DNA from: an uncultured Oscillospiraceae bacterium
Lineage (GTDB): Bacteria; Bacillota; Clostridia; Oscillospirales; Ruminococcaceae
Assembly: GCA_900548355.1 (NCBI GenBank)
Contig: URKR01000001.1
Coordinates: forward strand, 1-64,000
Direction of reading: 5' to 3'
DNA: 64,000 nucleotides
A program made the position numbers and the translations under genes. Under the pieces are notes generated by a model that did no database searches, was not told the DNA's origin, and worked only from the letters and a program-made list of their open reading frames with translations. This document shows, one piece after another, positions 19,021-27,521 of the stretch. How positions within the stretch are numbered: the stretch's first letter is position 1; each line of letters starts with the position of its first letter.

Positions 19021-21699
19021 ATGCAATGGACAGGACTCAATGAACTTCGCGAAAAGTACCTGCACTTTTTTGAAACCAAGGACCATCTGCGGCTCGGCAG
19101 CTTCCCGCTGGTGCCGAAGGACGACCCCAGCCTGTTGCTGATCAACAGCGGCATGGCCCCGATGAAAAAGTGGTTTCTCGGCCAGGAGGAACCGCCCCGC
19201 CACCGCGTGACCACCTGCCAGAAGTGCATCCGCACGCCGGATATTGAGCGCGTCGGCATCACGGCCCGCCACGGTACTTTCTTTGAGATGCTCGGCAACT
19301 TCAGCTTCCAGGATTATTTCAAAGAAGAGGTCATCCCCTGGGCTTGGGAGTTCCTGACCGAAACCCTTGAGATTCCGGCCGAAAAGCTTTATATCTCGGT
19401 CTACCTTGACGACGACGAAGCCTATGATATCTGGACCAAGAAGGTCGGCATCCCCGAAGATCACATGGTTCGCTTCGGCAAGGAGGACAACTTCTGGGAA
19501 CATGGCTCCGGCCCCTGCGGCCCCTGCTCCGAAATCTACTACGACCGTGGCCCCGAGCACGGCTGCGGCAAGCCGGACTGCCGCGTTGGCTGCGACTGTG
19601 ACCGGTATATGGAGATCTGGAACCTTGTGTTCAGCCAGTATGATTCGGACGGCAACGGCCACTATGAGCGTCTGCCCAAGCCGAACATCGATACCGGCAT
19701 GGGCCTTGAGCGCCTGGCCTGCGTGATGCAGGACGTTGGCAACCTGTTTGAGGTTGATACCGTCGCCTCGGTGCTGCACCATGTCGAGCGGATCTCGGGC
19801 AAGAAGTACGGCGCGAACGAGAAGGACGATATCTCGATCCGCGTCATCACCGACCACATCCGCTCCACGGTCTTTATGGTGTCGGACGGCATTCTGCCTT
19901 CGAACGAAGGCCGCGGCTATGTGCTGCGCCGTCTGCTGCGCCGTGCGGCCCGCCATGGCCGGATGCTCGGCATCGATCACCCTTTCCTGACCGAGCTTGT
20001 CGATACCGTCATCGAATCGAGCGAGGCCGGCTACCCTGAACTGCGCGAGCACGAAGCCTATATCAAGAAGGTTGTAGGTACTGAGGAAGAGCGCTTCTCC
20101 CGCACGATCGACGCCGGCATCAGCATCCTCAACGCAATGATCGACAAGGTCCAGACCGAGCAGATCAAAGGAGAAGGGAAGAAGGTCCTTTCTGGCGCCG
20201 ATGTCTTTAAGCTCAACGATACCTTCGGCTTCCCGCTTGACCTGACACGCGAAATTGCGGCCGAAGCCGGTGTTGAGGTGGATGAGGAAGCCTTCCATGC
20301 CGAGATGACAAAACAGCGTGAGCGCGCGCGTGCCGAGCGCCTTGCCAAGGATATCTCGGGCTGGGCGGCTGATCTGTTTGGCGAACTGGAAGCCGAACCG
20401 ACTGCGTTTGACGGATACACCACGCTGGAAGAAACCGCCCGCGTTGTTGCTATTTCGGATGGGGAAGAGATGGTGGAAGCGGTTGCCACCGACAGCGCCG
20501 ACCCGCGTGAGGGCGTTCTGGTCGTGCTGGATCGCACCCCGTTTTACGCCGAAATGGGTGGTCAGGTTGCCGATACCGGTCTGCTTATCTGTGACGGTGC
20601 GAAACTTGCGGTTGAAATGGTCAAAAAGACTCCGAAGGGCTACTATGTCCACACCTGCAAACTGCTGAACGGTTCGCTCAAGGTGGGCGACACGGTTACC
20701 GCCAGTGTGGATGATGGCCGCCGCGGCGCAATCTGCCGCAACCACACTGCCACCCATCTGATGCAGAAAGCGCTGCGCGATGTGCTGGGCGACCATGTAC
20801 ACCAGGCCGGCAGCTACCAGGATGACCACATCACCCGTTTCGATTTCACCCACTTCAGCGCGGTCACACCCGAAGAACTGGCCAAGGTGGAACGCCTTGT
20901 CAATGAAAAGATCTACGCTTCGCTGCCGGTCGTCGTCAACAACCTGCCGATCGAGGAGGCCAAAAAAATGGGCGCCATGGCGCTTTTCGGTGAGAAGTAC
21001 GGCAATGTCGTCCGTGTTGTGGATGCCGGAGGCTGGAGCGTCGAGTTCTGCGGCGGCACCCATGTGCAAAACACCGCCCAGATCGGTTGCTTCAAGATTT
21101 TGTCCGAAAGCAGCGTCGCGGCCGGCATCCGCCGCATCGAAGCGACCACCGGCTTTGGCGTGCTCGCCCTGCTGGATGAGCGCAACGCCGAACTGACCCG
21201 CACCGCGGCGGCCCTCAAGGCGAACAATCTCAAGGACGTGCCGGCCCGCGCCGAGGTGATGGCAGCTGAGCTCAAGGAACTCAACAAACAGCTTGAAGCC
21301 GCCAAGGCGGAGCTTGCTGCCAATGAGGTCAACCGCCTGTTTGAGAAGGCGCTTGATGTGGATGGCGTGCGGGTTGTCACCATGTATCTCAAGGACACGA
21401 CGCCTGACACGCTGCGCGGCATGATGGACAAACTCCGCGACGCAGCCCCTGATGCGGTCGGCGCGCTGATCGGTACCAGCGGGGAAAAGACCACGCTGGC
21501 AGTCGGCGTTGGCAAGCAGGCGCTGACCAAGGGTCTCAAGGCCGGCGTGCTGGTCAAGCAGATTGCGGCGGTGGCCGGCGGCAACGGCGGCGGCAAGCCG
21601 GATTTTGCGATGGCCGGCATCCGCAATCTGGACAAGGTGGACGCTGCGCTGCGGGCTGTGGCTGCAATTGTCAAATCCGAACTGGAAAAGAACGGCTGA
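19021..21699 (+). CDS. alaS: alanyl-tRNA synthetase
   Basis: An 892-residue class II synthetase. It has the catalytic core (start MQWTGLNELREKYLHFF, GMAPMKKWF, HHVERISG), an editing domain with zinc ligands in NHTATHLMQ and FCGGTHVQNT, and a C-terminal oligomerisation domain of usual length. It charges tRNA-Ala and clears mischarged serine and glycine. The start at 19021 lies after the T-box terminator and is preferred to an in-frame codon inside the leader. Expression should rise when alanine is short. Confidence 0.97.
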   Translation: MQWTGLNELREKYLHFFETKDHLRLGSFPLVPKDDPSLLLINSGMAPMKKWFLGQEEPPRHRVTTCQKCIRTPDIERVGITARHGTFFEMLGNFSFQDYFKEEVIPWAWEFLTETLEIPAEKLYISVYLDDDEAYDIWTKKVGIPEDHMVRFGKEDNFWEHGSGPCGPCSEIYYDRGPEHGCGKPDCRVGCDCDRYMEIWNLVFSQYDSDGNGHYERLPKPNIDTGMGLERLACVMQDVGNLFEVDTVASVLHHVERISGKKYGANEKDDISIRVITDHIRSTVFMVSDGILPSNEGRGYVLRRLLRRAARHGRMLGIDHPFLTELVDTVIESSEAGYPELREHEAYIKKVVGTEEERFSRTIDAGISILNAMIDKVQTEQIKGEGKKVLSGADVFKLNDTFGFPLDLTREIAAEAGVEVDEEAFHAEMTKQRERARAERLAKDISGWAADLFGELEAEPTAFDGYTTLEETARVVAISDGEEMVEAVATDSADPREGVLVVLDRTPFYAEMGGQVADTGLLICDGAKLAVEMVKKTPKGYYVHTCKLLNGSLKVGDTVTASVDDGRRGAICRNHTATHLMQKALRDVLGDHVHQAGSYQDDHITRFDFTHFSAVTPEELAKVERLVNEKIYASLPVVVNNLPIEEAKKMGAMALFGEKYGNVVRVVDAGGWSVEFCGGTHVQNTAQIGCFKILSESSVAAGIRRIEATTGFGVLALLDERNAELTRTAAALKANNLKDVPARAEVMAAELKELNKQLEAAKAELAANEVNRLFEKALDVDGVRVVTMYLKDTTPDTLRGMMDKLRDAAPDAVGALIGTSGEKTTLAVGVGKQALTKGLKAGVLVKQIAAVAGGNGGGKPDFAMAGIRNLDKVDAALRAVAAIVKSELEKNG

Positions 21700-21793
21700 G
21701 TCTGCTATAATAAAATCAGTGGCTTTTGTTCGCGGTTTCCCGTGTGCTTGGCGCCGGGCCGCATCTGAATTGATTGGCAAGGAGGTAGATCCC

Positions 21794-22138
21794 ATGCAAG
21801 ACTGTCTGTTTTGCAAGATTGCGGCGGGTGAAATCCCGTCCAACAAGCTGTACGAAGATGACACGCTGCTGGCATTTTATGATATCGACCCCCAGGCGCC
21901 GGTTCATTTTCTTGTCATTCCAAAGCAGCATATTGCATCGGCAGCCGCTTTGACCGAGCAGGATGCCGCGCTGCTTGGGCATGTTTTTGCCGTCATTGCA
22001 AAACTGTGCGCCGAGTTGGGTGTGGCGGAAAACGGCTACCGCGTGGTGACCAATGTCGGGGCGGACGGCGGTCAGAGCGTGCCGCACCTGCACTTCCATG
22101 TACTGGCAAAGCGGAGCCTTGCCTGGCCGCCGGGCTGA
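21794..22138 (+). CDS. HIT family nucleotide-binding protein
   Basis: A 114-residue protein starting CLFCKIAAGEIPSNKLYEDD and ending with the histidine triad HLHFHVLA. HIT proteins hydrolyse or transfer nucleoside monophosphates, often from AMP-linked substrates. AAGGAGGTAGATCCC is a strong ribosome site. It lies 94 bases after alaS, close enough for some read-through, and 58 bases before a phosphoribosyltransferase gene. Confidence 0.93.
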   Translation: MQDCLFCKIAAGEIPSNKLYEDDTLLAFYDIDPQAPVHFLVIPKQHIASAAALTEQDAALLGHVFAVIAKLCAELGVAENGYRVVTNVGADGGQSVPHLHFHVLAKRSLAWPPG

Positions 22139-22196
22139 TCGCCGCCCGGATGGCCCACCGCGTTTGAACACAAGCTAAGTAAGGAGAGAACAACAA

Positions 22197-22736
22197 ATGG
22201 CTGAAACCTATACCCTGCATGTGGCCGGCCTGACCCGTGAGCTGCCGATCTGCAAGGTCAATGACCATATGGATATTGCGGCCTTTATCATGTTCAGCGA
22301 TGTGGAGCTGACCGTTGCCTGCGCAGCCGAACTGCTGAAAAAAGTGCCTGAATTTGATGTAATCCTGACCGCTGAAGCCAAGGGAATTCCGCTGGCCTAT
22401 GAAATGTCCCGCCAGAGCGGCAAACAGTGGCTGCCGGCCCGCAAAGGCGCCAAGCTCTATATGCAGGACCCCGTTGTGATCGAGGATGAATCCATCACCA
22501 CGGCCGGCAAGCAGGTGCTGGTTATGGATCGTAAGGACATTGAATATATGAACGGTAAGCGCATCCTGATTGTCGATGATGTGATCTCGACCGGCGGCAG
22601 CCTGCACGCGCTTGAAACCCTGGCAGCCAAAAGCACCGGCACCATTGTGGGGTGCTGCGCGGCGCTGGCTGAGGGCGACGCGGCCAACCGTACCGATATC
22701 ACTTTCCTGGCGCCGTTGCCGCTGTTCCTGCACTAA
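22197..22736 (+). CDS. purine-type phosphoribosyltransferase
   Basis: A 179-residue type I phosphoribosyltransferase with the PRPP-binding loop ILIVDDVISTGGSLHAL and an N-terminal hood region. It resembles adenine or xanthine phosphoribosyltransferase-like proteins, which salvage a free base to its monophosphate. The base specificity cannot be read from the sequence, so no symbol is given. AAGGAGAGAACAACAA precedes the ATG. comEC starts four bases after its stop. Confidence 0.85.
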   Translation: MAETYTLHVAGLTRELPICKVNDHMDIAAFIMFSDVELTVACAAELLKKVPEFDVILTAEAKGIPLAYEMSRQSGKQWLPARKGAKLYMQDPVVIEDESITTAGKQVLVMDRKDIEYMNGKRILIVDDVISTGGSLHALETLAAKSTGTIVGCCAALAEGDAANRTDITFLAPLPLFLH

Positions 22737-22740
22737 AACG

Positions 22741-24891
22741 ATGAAACGCAAGCTGGCTGGTTTTGGTCTCGCTTTTGCTGTGGCAGAGCTGGCCCTGGCG
22801 TACCTGCCGCCGTTGGCCGTGATGCTGACGGCGGCTTTTGCCATTCTGGCGGCGGCGGTACGGGCGGCACGGTGCCGCCGCTGGCCGGCGTATCTGCCTG
22901 TCTGGCTTGGTCTTGCGTGCGGGCTTGCCTGGTTCCTGATTTATCAGGCGGCTGTGGTGGCCCCGCGTCTTAAGTTGGCCGGACAGACTGTACAGGCTGT
23001 GGCTGTGGTGCAGACAGATGCCGAGCCGGCTTTTAAAGAGGGGATGCTGCGCGGCACATTGCAGCTGGTATCGCTGGATGGCAAACCGGCAAACCTGCGG
23101 GTTTACTGCATGAACTTCCCCGGTGTTGCGCCGGGGGAGCGGTTCAGCGCAACCTTTGCGCTGGATGAACAGCCGAAAAACGCATACCGTATGGCCCAAT
23201 ATGCGCGCGGGAACTACTTGCGTGCCGAATACCTGGAAGGGTATGCGCCCGGTACGCCCAGCGATGCCCCTGCTTTCTGGCTTTACAGGCTGCGCCAGGC
23301 TCTATCCCGCAGGCTGCGGCTGTATCTGCCGCGGGACCTGGGCGGCATCGAAGCCGCAATGCTGCTTGGCGACTGCACCCAACTTGCCCAAAGTGTGGAA
23401 AACCGGTTCCGTATGGCCGGGGTGTCGCATTTGCTCTCGATTTCCGGGCTGCACTTTTCGATGCTCTGCGGTCTGTTTCTTCTGGGACCCGGGGCGCAGC
23501 GCCGGCGGTATTGCCGACCGTTTCTGGCTGCGCAGGCGGCGGTGTTGCTGTTTTACATGGCACTGACGGGATTTCCCGTTTCGGTCGTGCGCGCCGGGGT
23601 TATTTACCTTGTCGCACTGCTCGGCTATGCGCTTGTACAGCCGTCGGACCTTTTGACCTCGCTTGGCATTGCGGCGCTGGCCATTGGGTTTCAAAACGGG
23701 TATGCGCCCTGTGACCTTGGCTGCCAGCTTTCGTACTGCGGCGTCATCGGGGTACAGCTTGGTGCGGCGCTTGGCCGCTGGCAGCGGTCCAAACTGCTGC
23801 CGGAGGATGCCCGGCGAGATGCCCGGGGCCAAAGCAGGCCGCTGACCTTGCCACAGCGCGTTTTGGATTTGCTGCTTATGTTGGCGGAAGGTGTGGAGAC
23901 GGCGCTGCTTGCGTCCTGCGCTACACTGCCCTCGCTGCTTGCACACGGGCTGACGGCCAGCGGCGTGTCGGTGCTGGCAAACCTGCTGGTGGTCTGGATG
24001 CTGAGTCCGGCGCTGGTGCTTGGCCTGCTTGTGCTCGCTTTCTCGGCGTTGCCCTGGCTGTATCCCTGCATGCGGATGGCAAGCCTGCTCCTCTCTGTCT
24101 GGCTCCGCTGGATGGACAGTCTCATCGGCTGGTGTGCAGAGCTGCCCGTAGCCAGTGTCTATCTGCCGCGCCGGTACACGCTGCTTGTAATTGCGATACT
24201 TGCCGCGTTGGGCTATCTCTTTTGGCTGCGCCGCCGAATGCTCTTTTACCTGCCGGTGGGGGTGTTTTGCCTGGCGGTGGCTGTCGGGCTGGGGGCGGCC
24301 GGCCAGCGAAATGTAGTGCGCGCCGTTCTGGTTGGTACGGCAGGCAACGCCTGCACCGTTGTAACCCAAAACGGACAGGCGCTGGTCTTTTTCCGGGGCG
24401 GGGCTTCCAACCTGCAGGCGGTGGAGGAATATTTTGCCGAAAATGGCGAACCTGATTGGGTCGCGACAGTGGATCTGCGGCAGGACCCGACCGTTCTGGC
24501 ATTCCCGAGCGAAACCTGCTATGTCCTGGATGCACTGCCTCCCGGCAGCGCAACGCTGACGCTGCCGGGAGGTTGGACGCTGGACTGTGTGCGCACCGGC
24601 GGGGGCAACCTGGCGGTGCTTGATGTGGCAGGGTATCACATTGCGTTTGGAGCGGGCCGCGTTGCGCTGGCGGAACCGGTAGAGGTTGACCTGTTCTGCG
24701 CAGGCGGGACCGTACCGGCGGATATACAGCCGCGAGTGATTGTATCCAATGCGGCCGGGGTAACGGCGGAAAAACTCGCAGCCGCAGCGCCGGCTGATGC
24801 AAAGCTTTATACCGGCGAAATACCGGCGGTTGTGATCCGCCCTGGCCGCAGCGTAATTTTTGAGGAGGTGGAACCCCTTGCTGTACAGTGA
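22741..24891 (+). CDS. comEC: ComEC/Rec2 family DNA-uptake channel protein
   Basis: A 716-residue membrane protein. An N-terminal membrane pair and an OB-like domain are followed by the competence domain (about 215-500), with MLLGDCTQL and the conserved SISGLHFSML. The C-terminal soluble region (about 525-716) sits where ComEC proteins carry a metallo-beta-lactamase-like nuclease, but I see no H-x-H-x-D-H or other histidine ligands there. DNA transport may therefore be kept without the nuclease, or the protein may be decaying. The start ATG is four bases after the upstream stop. Confidence 0.85.
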   Translation: MKRKLAGFGLAFAVAELALAYLPPLAVMLTAAFAILAAAVRAARCRRWPAYLPVWLGLACGLAWFLIYQAAVVAPRLKLAGQTVQAVAVVQTDAEPAFKEGMLRGTLQLVSLDGKPANLRVYCMNFPGVAPGERFSATFALDEQPKNAYRMAQYARGNYLRAEYLEGYAPGTPSDAPAFWLYRLRQALSRRLRLYLPRDLGGIEAAMLLGDCTQLAQSVENRFRMAGVSHLLSISGLHFSMLCGLFLLGPGAQRRRYCRPFLAAQAAVLLFYMALTGFPVSVVRAGVIYLVALLGYALVQPSDLLTSLGIAALAIGFQNGYAPCDLGCQLSYCGVIGVQLGAALGRWQRSKLLPEDARRDARGQSRPLTLPQRVLDLLLMLAEGVETALLASCATLPSLLAHGLTASGVSVLANLLVVWMLSPALVLGLLVLAFSALPWLYPCMRMASLLLSVWLRWMDSLIGWCAELPVASVYLPRRYTLLVIAILAALGYLFWLRRRMLFYLPVGVFCLAVAVGLGAAGQRNVVRAVLVGTAGNACTVVTQNGQALVFFRGGASNLQAVEEYFAENGEPDWVATVDLRQDPTVLAFPSETCYVLDALPPGSATLTLPGGWTLDCVRTGGGNLAVLDVAGYHIAFGAGRVALAEPVEVDLFCAGGTVPADIQPRVIVSNAAGVTAEKLAAAAPADAKLYTGEIPAVVIRPGRSVIFEEVEPLAVQ

Positions 24892-25909
24892 ATCCGAACT
24901 GAAAAAGAGACTGAAAGCCGGCTGCCCGGTGTTCTATTTCTATGCCGGCGATGAGGCGCTGGTGCGCAGTGCGGCAGCCAAGGTGGAAAAGGCGCTTTCC
25001 GCCGATGACCCGGAGACCACGACCCTCAACGGTCCAACCCCAAGCGTGGAAGAAATTGTGCTTGCCGCCGGAACCATCTCCTTTTTTGGCGGCAAGCGGC
25101 TTGTGCTGATGCCGCTCGTGCGCCCTTCGGCCTATTCAGATAAAGATCTCAAAGAATTCTGCGACACGCTGGCCGATACCGAAAACGCTGTATTTGTGCT
25201 GACCAGTGTGATGGAAGAAAAATACGGCAAGCTGCGCCCCGGCAAGCGGGAACAGAAGCTGATTGCAGCCTGTGAAAAGATCGGTTATTGTGTGCAGATC
25301 GCTAAGCCGAACCGCGGCCAACTGCAAAACATGGCCCGCGATTGGGCGGGGGAGAGCGGGGCTGCCTTTGCCCCCGGGGCCGAGGCCATGCTGCTGGACC
25401 GCTGCGGGGAAGATCAGTTCCTGCTCCACAGCGAGATTGACAAACTTGCTGCCCTTGCCAATTACGGAACCATCACGCCGGAAATGATTGGGCAGCTGGG
25501 CACGGTGACGTTGGATGCCGATACCTTTGATATGGTTAAACTTGTGGCGTCCGGCCGAACCAAGCAGGCGCTCGAAAAGCTCAAAACCCTGCTGGCGTTG
25601 CAAAATGATCCGATTCTCATTACCGGTGCGCTGATTTCGAATTATCTTGATGTGTACCGCGCTTTTCTCGCGCGCAAAAGCCGGCGGCCCCTCGGTGATA
25701 TGGCCAAGAACTTCGGATATACCGGTAACTGGAACTATCGGCTAGGCAACGCCGAAAAGACGGCCCAGCGGTTTGACCACAAGCGTTTGATCCGCAGCCT
25801 GGAAATTTTGCAGCAGCTTGATCTGGATCTTAAAGGCAGCCGGCTGCCATCTGATTTGTTGATGCAGAAAGCCCTGTGTGAACTGGGGCTCTGCGGGAGG
25901 CGGCCATGA
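24878..25909 (+). CDS. holA: DNA polymerase III subunit delta
   Basis: A 343-residue clamp-loader subunit with the AAA-like N-terminal part (VFYFYAGDEALVRS), the middle GEDQFLLHSEIDKLA and the HolA C-terminal collar (NRPLGDMAKN-like KSRRPLGDMAKNFGY). It opens the beta clamp during replication. The start is TTG at 24878, with GGAGGTG seven bases before it, overlapping comEC by 14 bases. A comEC-holA neighbourhood is common in Firmicutes. Confidence 0.92.
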   Translation: MLYSESELKKRLKAGCPVFYFYAGDEALVRSAAAKVEKALSADDPETTTLNGPTPSVEEIVLAAGTISFFGGKRLVLMPLVRPSAYSDKDLKEFCDTLADTENAVFVLTSVMEEKYGKLRPGKREQKLIAACEKIGYCVQIAKPNRGQLQNMARDWAGESGAAFAPGAEAMLLDRCGEDQFLLHSEIDKLAALANYGTITPEMIGQLGTVTLDADTFDMVKLVASGRTKQALEKLKTLLALQNDPILITGALISNYLDVYRAFLARKSRRPLGDMAKNFGYTGNWNYRLGNAEKTAQRFDHKRLIRSLEILQQLDLDLKGSRLPSDLLMQKALCELGLCGRRP

Positions 25910-26499
25910 AACTTGGAATTTCCCGCGCGCTGGTGGTGGAAGGCCGGTACGATGCAGCCCGGCTCGCCAATCTGGTGGAGGGAACGATCCTCACGACCGA
26001 TGGCTTTGCCATCTTCCGTGACCATGCCCGCCAGGAGCTGTTCCGCCGCACAGCCCGTGCCCAGGGGCTCGTGATTCTGACCGATTCGGATGCGGCCGGC
26101 TTTCGGATCCGGCATTTTGTCGCCGACCTTGTGGGAGCTGCCTATGTGTGCCATGCGTTCATCCCGGCGCTGCCCGGCAAGGAGCCGCGCAAAGCTCAGC
26201 CCGGAAGGGAAGGATTGCTTGGGGTGGAAGGCGTGCCCGACGCACAGATTGTGAAGGCGCTGCAAACTGCGCTGGCCAGTGCACCGGAATGGGCCGCCCC
26301 GCCGCCCGCCCGCCCGATTACCTACACCGATCTGTATGAATGGGGGCTTTCCGGCGGGGCATACAGCGCGGAAAAGCGGCGCGCATTTCTCAGCAAGCTT
26401 GGTCTGCCGCCCCGGTTGAGCAAACGCGAACTGGTGCAGGTGCTCAACACATTGTATACATATGAAGCGCTGCTGGCAGAACTGCAGCCGAAACCCTGA
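25906..26499 (+). CDS. Toprim protein, RNase M5-like
   Basis: A 197-residue protein. The N-terminal Toprim domain keeps the acidic residues in VVEGRYDA and TDSDAAGFRIR. The C-terminal part (about 120-190) fits the DUF4093 domain seen in ribonuclease M5. RNase M5 matures 5S rRNA, and some clostridial homologues lie away from rRNA genes, as here. Its ATG overlaps the holA stop as ATGA. A bidirectional terminator follows. The exact role, M5 or a related Toprim enzyme, is uncertain. Confidence 0.75.
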   Translation: MKLGISRALVVEGRYDAARLANLVEGTILTTDGFAIFRDHARQELFRRTARAQGLVILTDSDAAGFRIRHFVADLVGAAYVCHAFIPALPGKEPRKAQPGREGLLGVEGVPDAQIVKALQTALASAPEWAAPPPARPITYTDLYEWGLSGGAYSAEKRRAFLSKLGLPPRLSKRELVQVLNTLYTYEALLAELQPKP

Positions 26500-26502
26500 T
26501 AC

Positions 26503-26556
26503 AGCAAAACGCCCCCTCCCTGTGCACGGATGCCGCAGGGCAGAGGGCGTTTTGCT
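26503..26556. terminator. bidirectional terminator between convergent genes
   Basis: The arms AGCAAAACGCCC and GGGCGTTTTGCT enclose an inner hairpin. A and T runs on each side let it end the plus-strand Toprim gene and the minus-strand pseudouridine synthase gene. Confidence 0.85.
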
Positions 26557-26563
26557 TGTGCAT

Positions 26564-27520
26564 TCATCGCAGGGTACCGTTCAGAACCTGTTCATAATAC
26601 CAGGGCTTCGGTGCATAGAAAGTTCGGCCGGCCAGCGCGGCAAAGCGCGGGGACTCGATCCTGGAAGGAAAGCGCAGCTCCCAGGCACATAAAGCCTGGT
26701 ATTTTAGCCGCAGTTCCCGGTTGGCGGCATGGTTGCCATATTTGCTGTCGCCCAGGATCGGGCAGCCGATGCTGGCCAGATGCGCCCGGATCTGGTGGGT
26801 GCGCCCGGTGACAAGTTCTACCTTGAGCAGCGCCAGCCGCCCGCTGACGGCGATCGTCTCATATTTTGTCGTGATCGGCTTTGCATCGGCGGGCGGGCGG
26901 CCGGTTCCATCCAGTACCCGCACCAGGCCGCGCGCGGCATCCTTGCGCAGGTATCCGTTCAGAGTTGCCTGCGGCGGTTGGGGGCGTCCGAAAGTTACGC
27001 AGAGATAGTATTTGCGCAGTGTACGGCTTCGGATCATTTCGCCAAGAAATGCTTCAGTTTCGGCGTCCTTGGCCAGCAGCAACAACCCGCTGGTACCGGT
27101 ATCCAGCCGGTGGCAAAGGGCAGGGTAGGCATCATCCGCAGCCGGGCGGCCCTGGTTGTACAGCGCGCGCAGAACCCGGTTGCGCAGGGTGTCAGGAACA
27201 TTCCCTTCCACCGGGATACCGGCCGGTTTGTTGACAATCAAGAGTCCCTCGTCTTCGTAGAGAATTTCGGCGTCGGCCCGCGCCTGCAGATAGACAGGCC
27301 CGCCGGGCACAGCCACGCCAAGCTGTGCATCAGTGAGGAACAAGCGGATCTGGTCGCCGTTTTGTACCCGGGTGGAGAGCGGCTGCTTCTTGCCGTTGAG
27401 CTTTATCTTGTTTTCTCGCAGCGCCTTGTTAAGGCGCCCGATCCCCAGGGTAGGGAACTGCTGCATCAGGTAGTTATCCAGACGGATCGGCAGCAGGGTT
27501 TGTACGGTCCATTCGCGCAT
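26564..27520 (-). CDS. RluD-type 23S rRNA pseudouridine synthase
   Basis: A 318-residue protein with an N-terminal S4 RNA-binding domain (about 10-65, RLDNYLMQQF and LNKALRENKIKLNGKK) and an RsuA/RluD catalytic domain. The catalytic aspartate is in HRLDTGTSGLLL, and the GRTHQIRAHLASIGCPILGD segment is conserved. Its rRNA target among RluA, RluC and RluD types cannot be told. The ATG at 27520 is used; it almost touches the stop of the upstream membrane protein, so the two are probably co-transcribed. Confidence 0.9.
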   Translation of the reverse strand: MREWTVQTLLPIRLDNYLMQQFPTLGIGRLNKALRENKIKLNGKKQPLSTRVQNGDQIRLFLTDAQLGVAVPGGPVYLQARADAEILYEDEGLLIVNKPAGIPVEGNVPDTLRNRVLRALYNQGRPAADDAYPALCHRLDTGTSGLLLLAKDAETEAFLGEMIRSRTLRKYYLCVTFGRPQPPQATLNGYLRKDAARGLVRVLDGTGRPPADAKPITTKYETIAVSGRLALLKVELVTGRTHQIRAHLASIGCPILGDSKYGNHAANRELRLKYQALCAWELRFPSRIESPRFAALAGRTFYAPKPWYYEQVLNGTLR

Positions 27521-27521
27521 C

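Noticed and set aside
18994-21864. A 956-codon open frame on the minus strand opposite alaS, and similar long antisense frames opposite clpX, groEL and the radical SAM gene
   Set aside because: They mirror real genes in a GC-rich sequence, have no ribosome sites and match no family.
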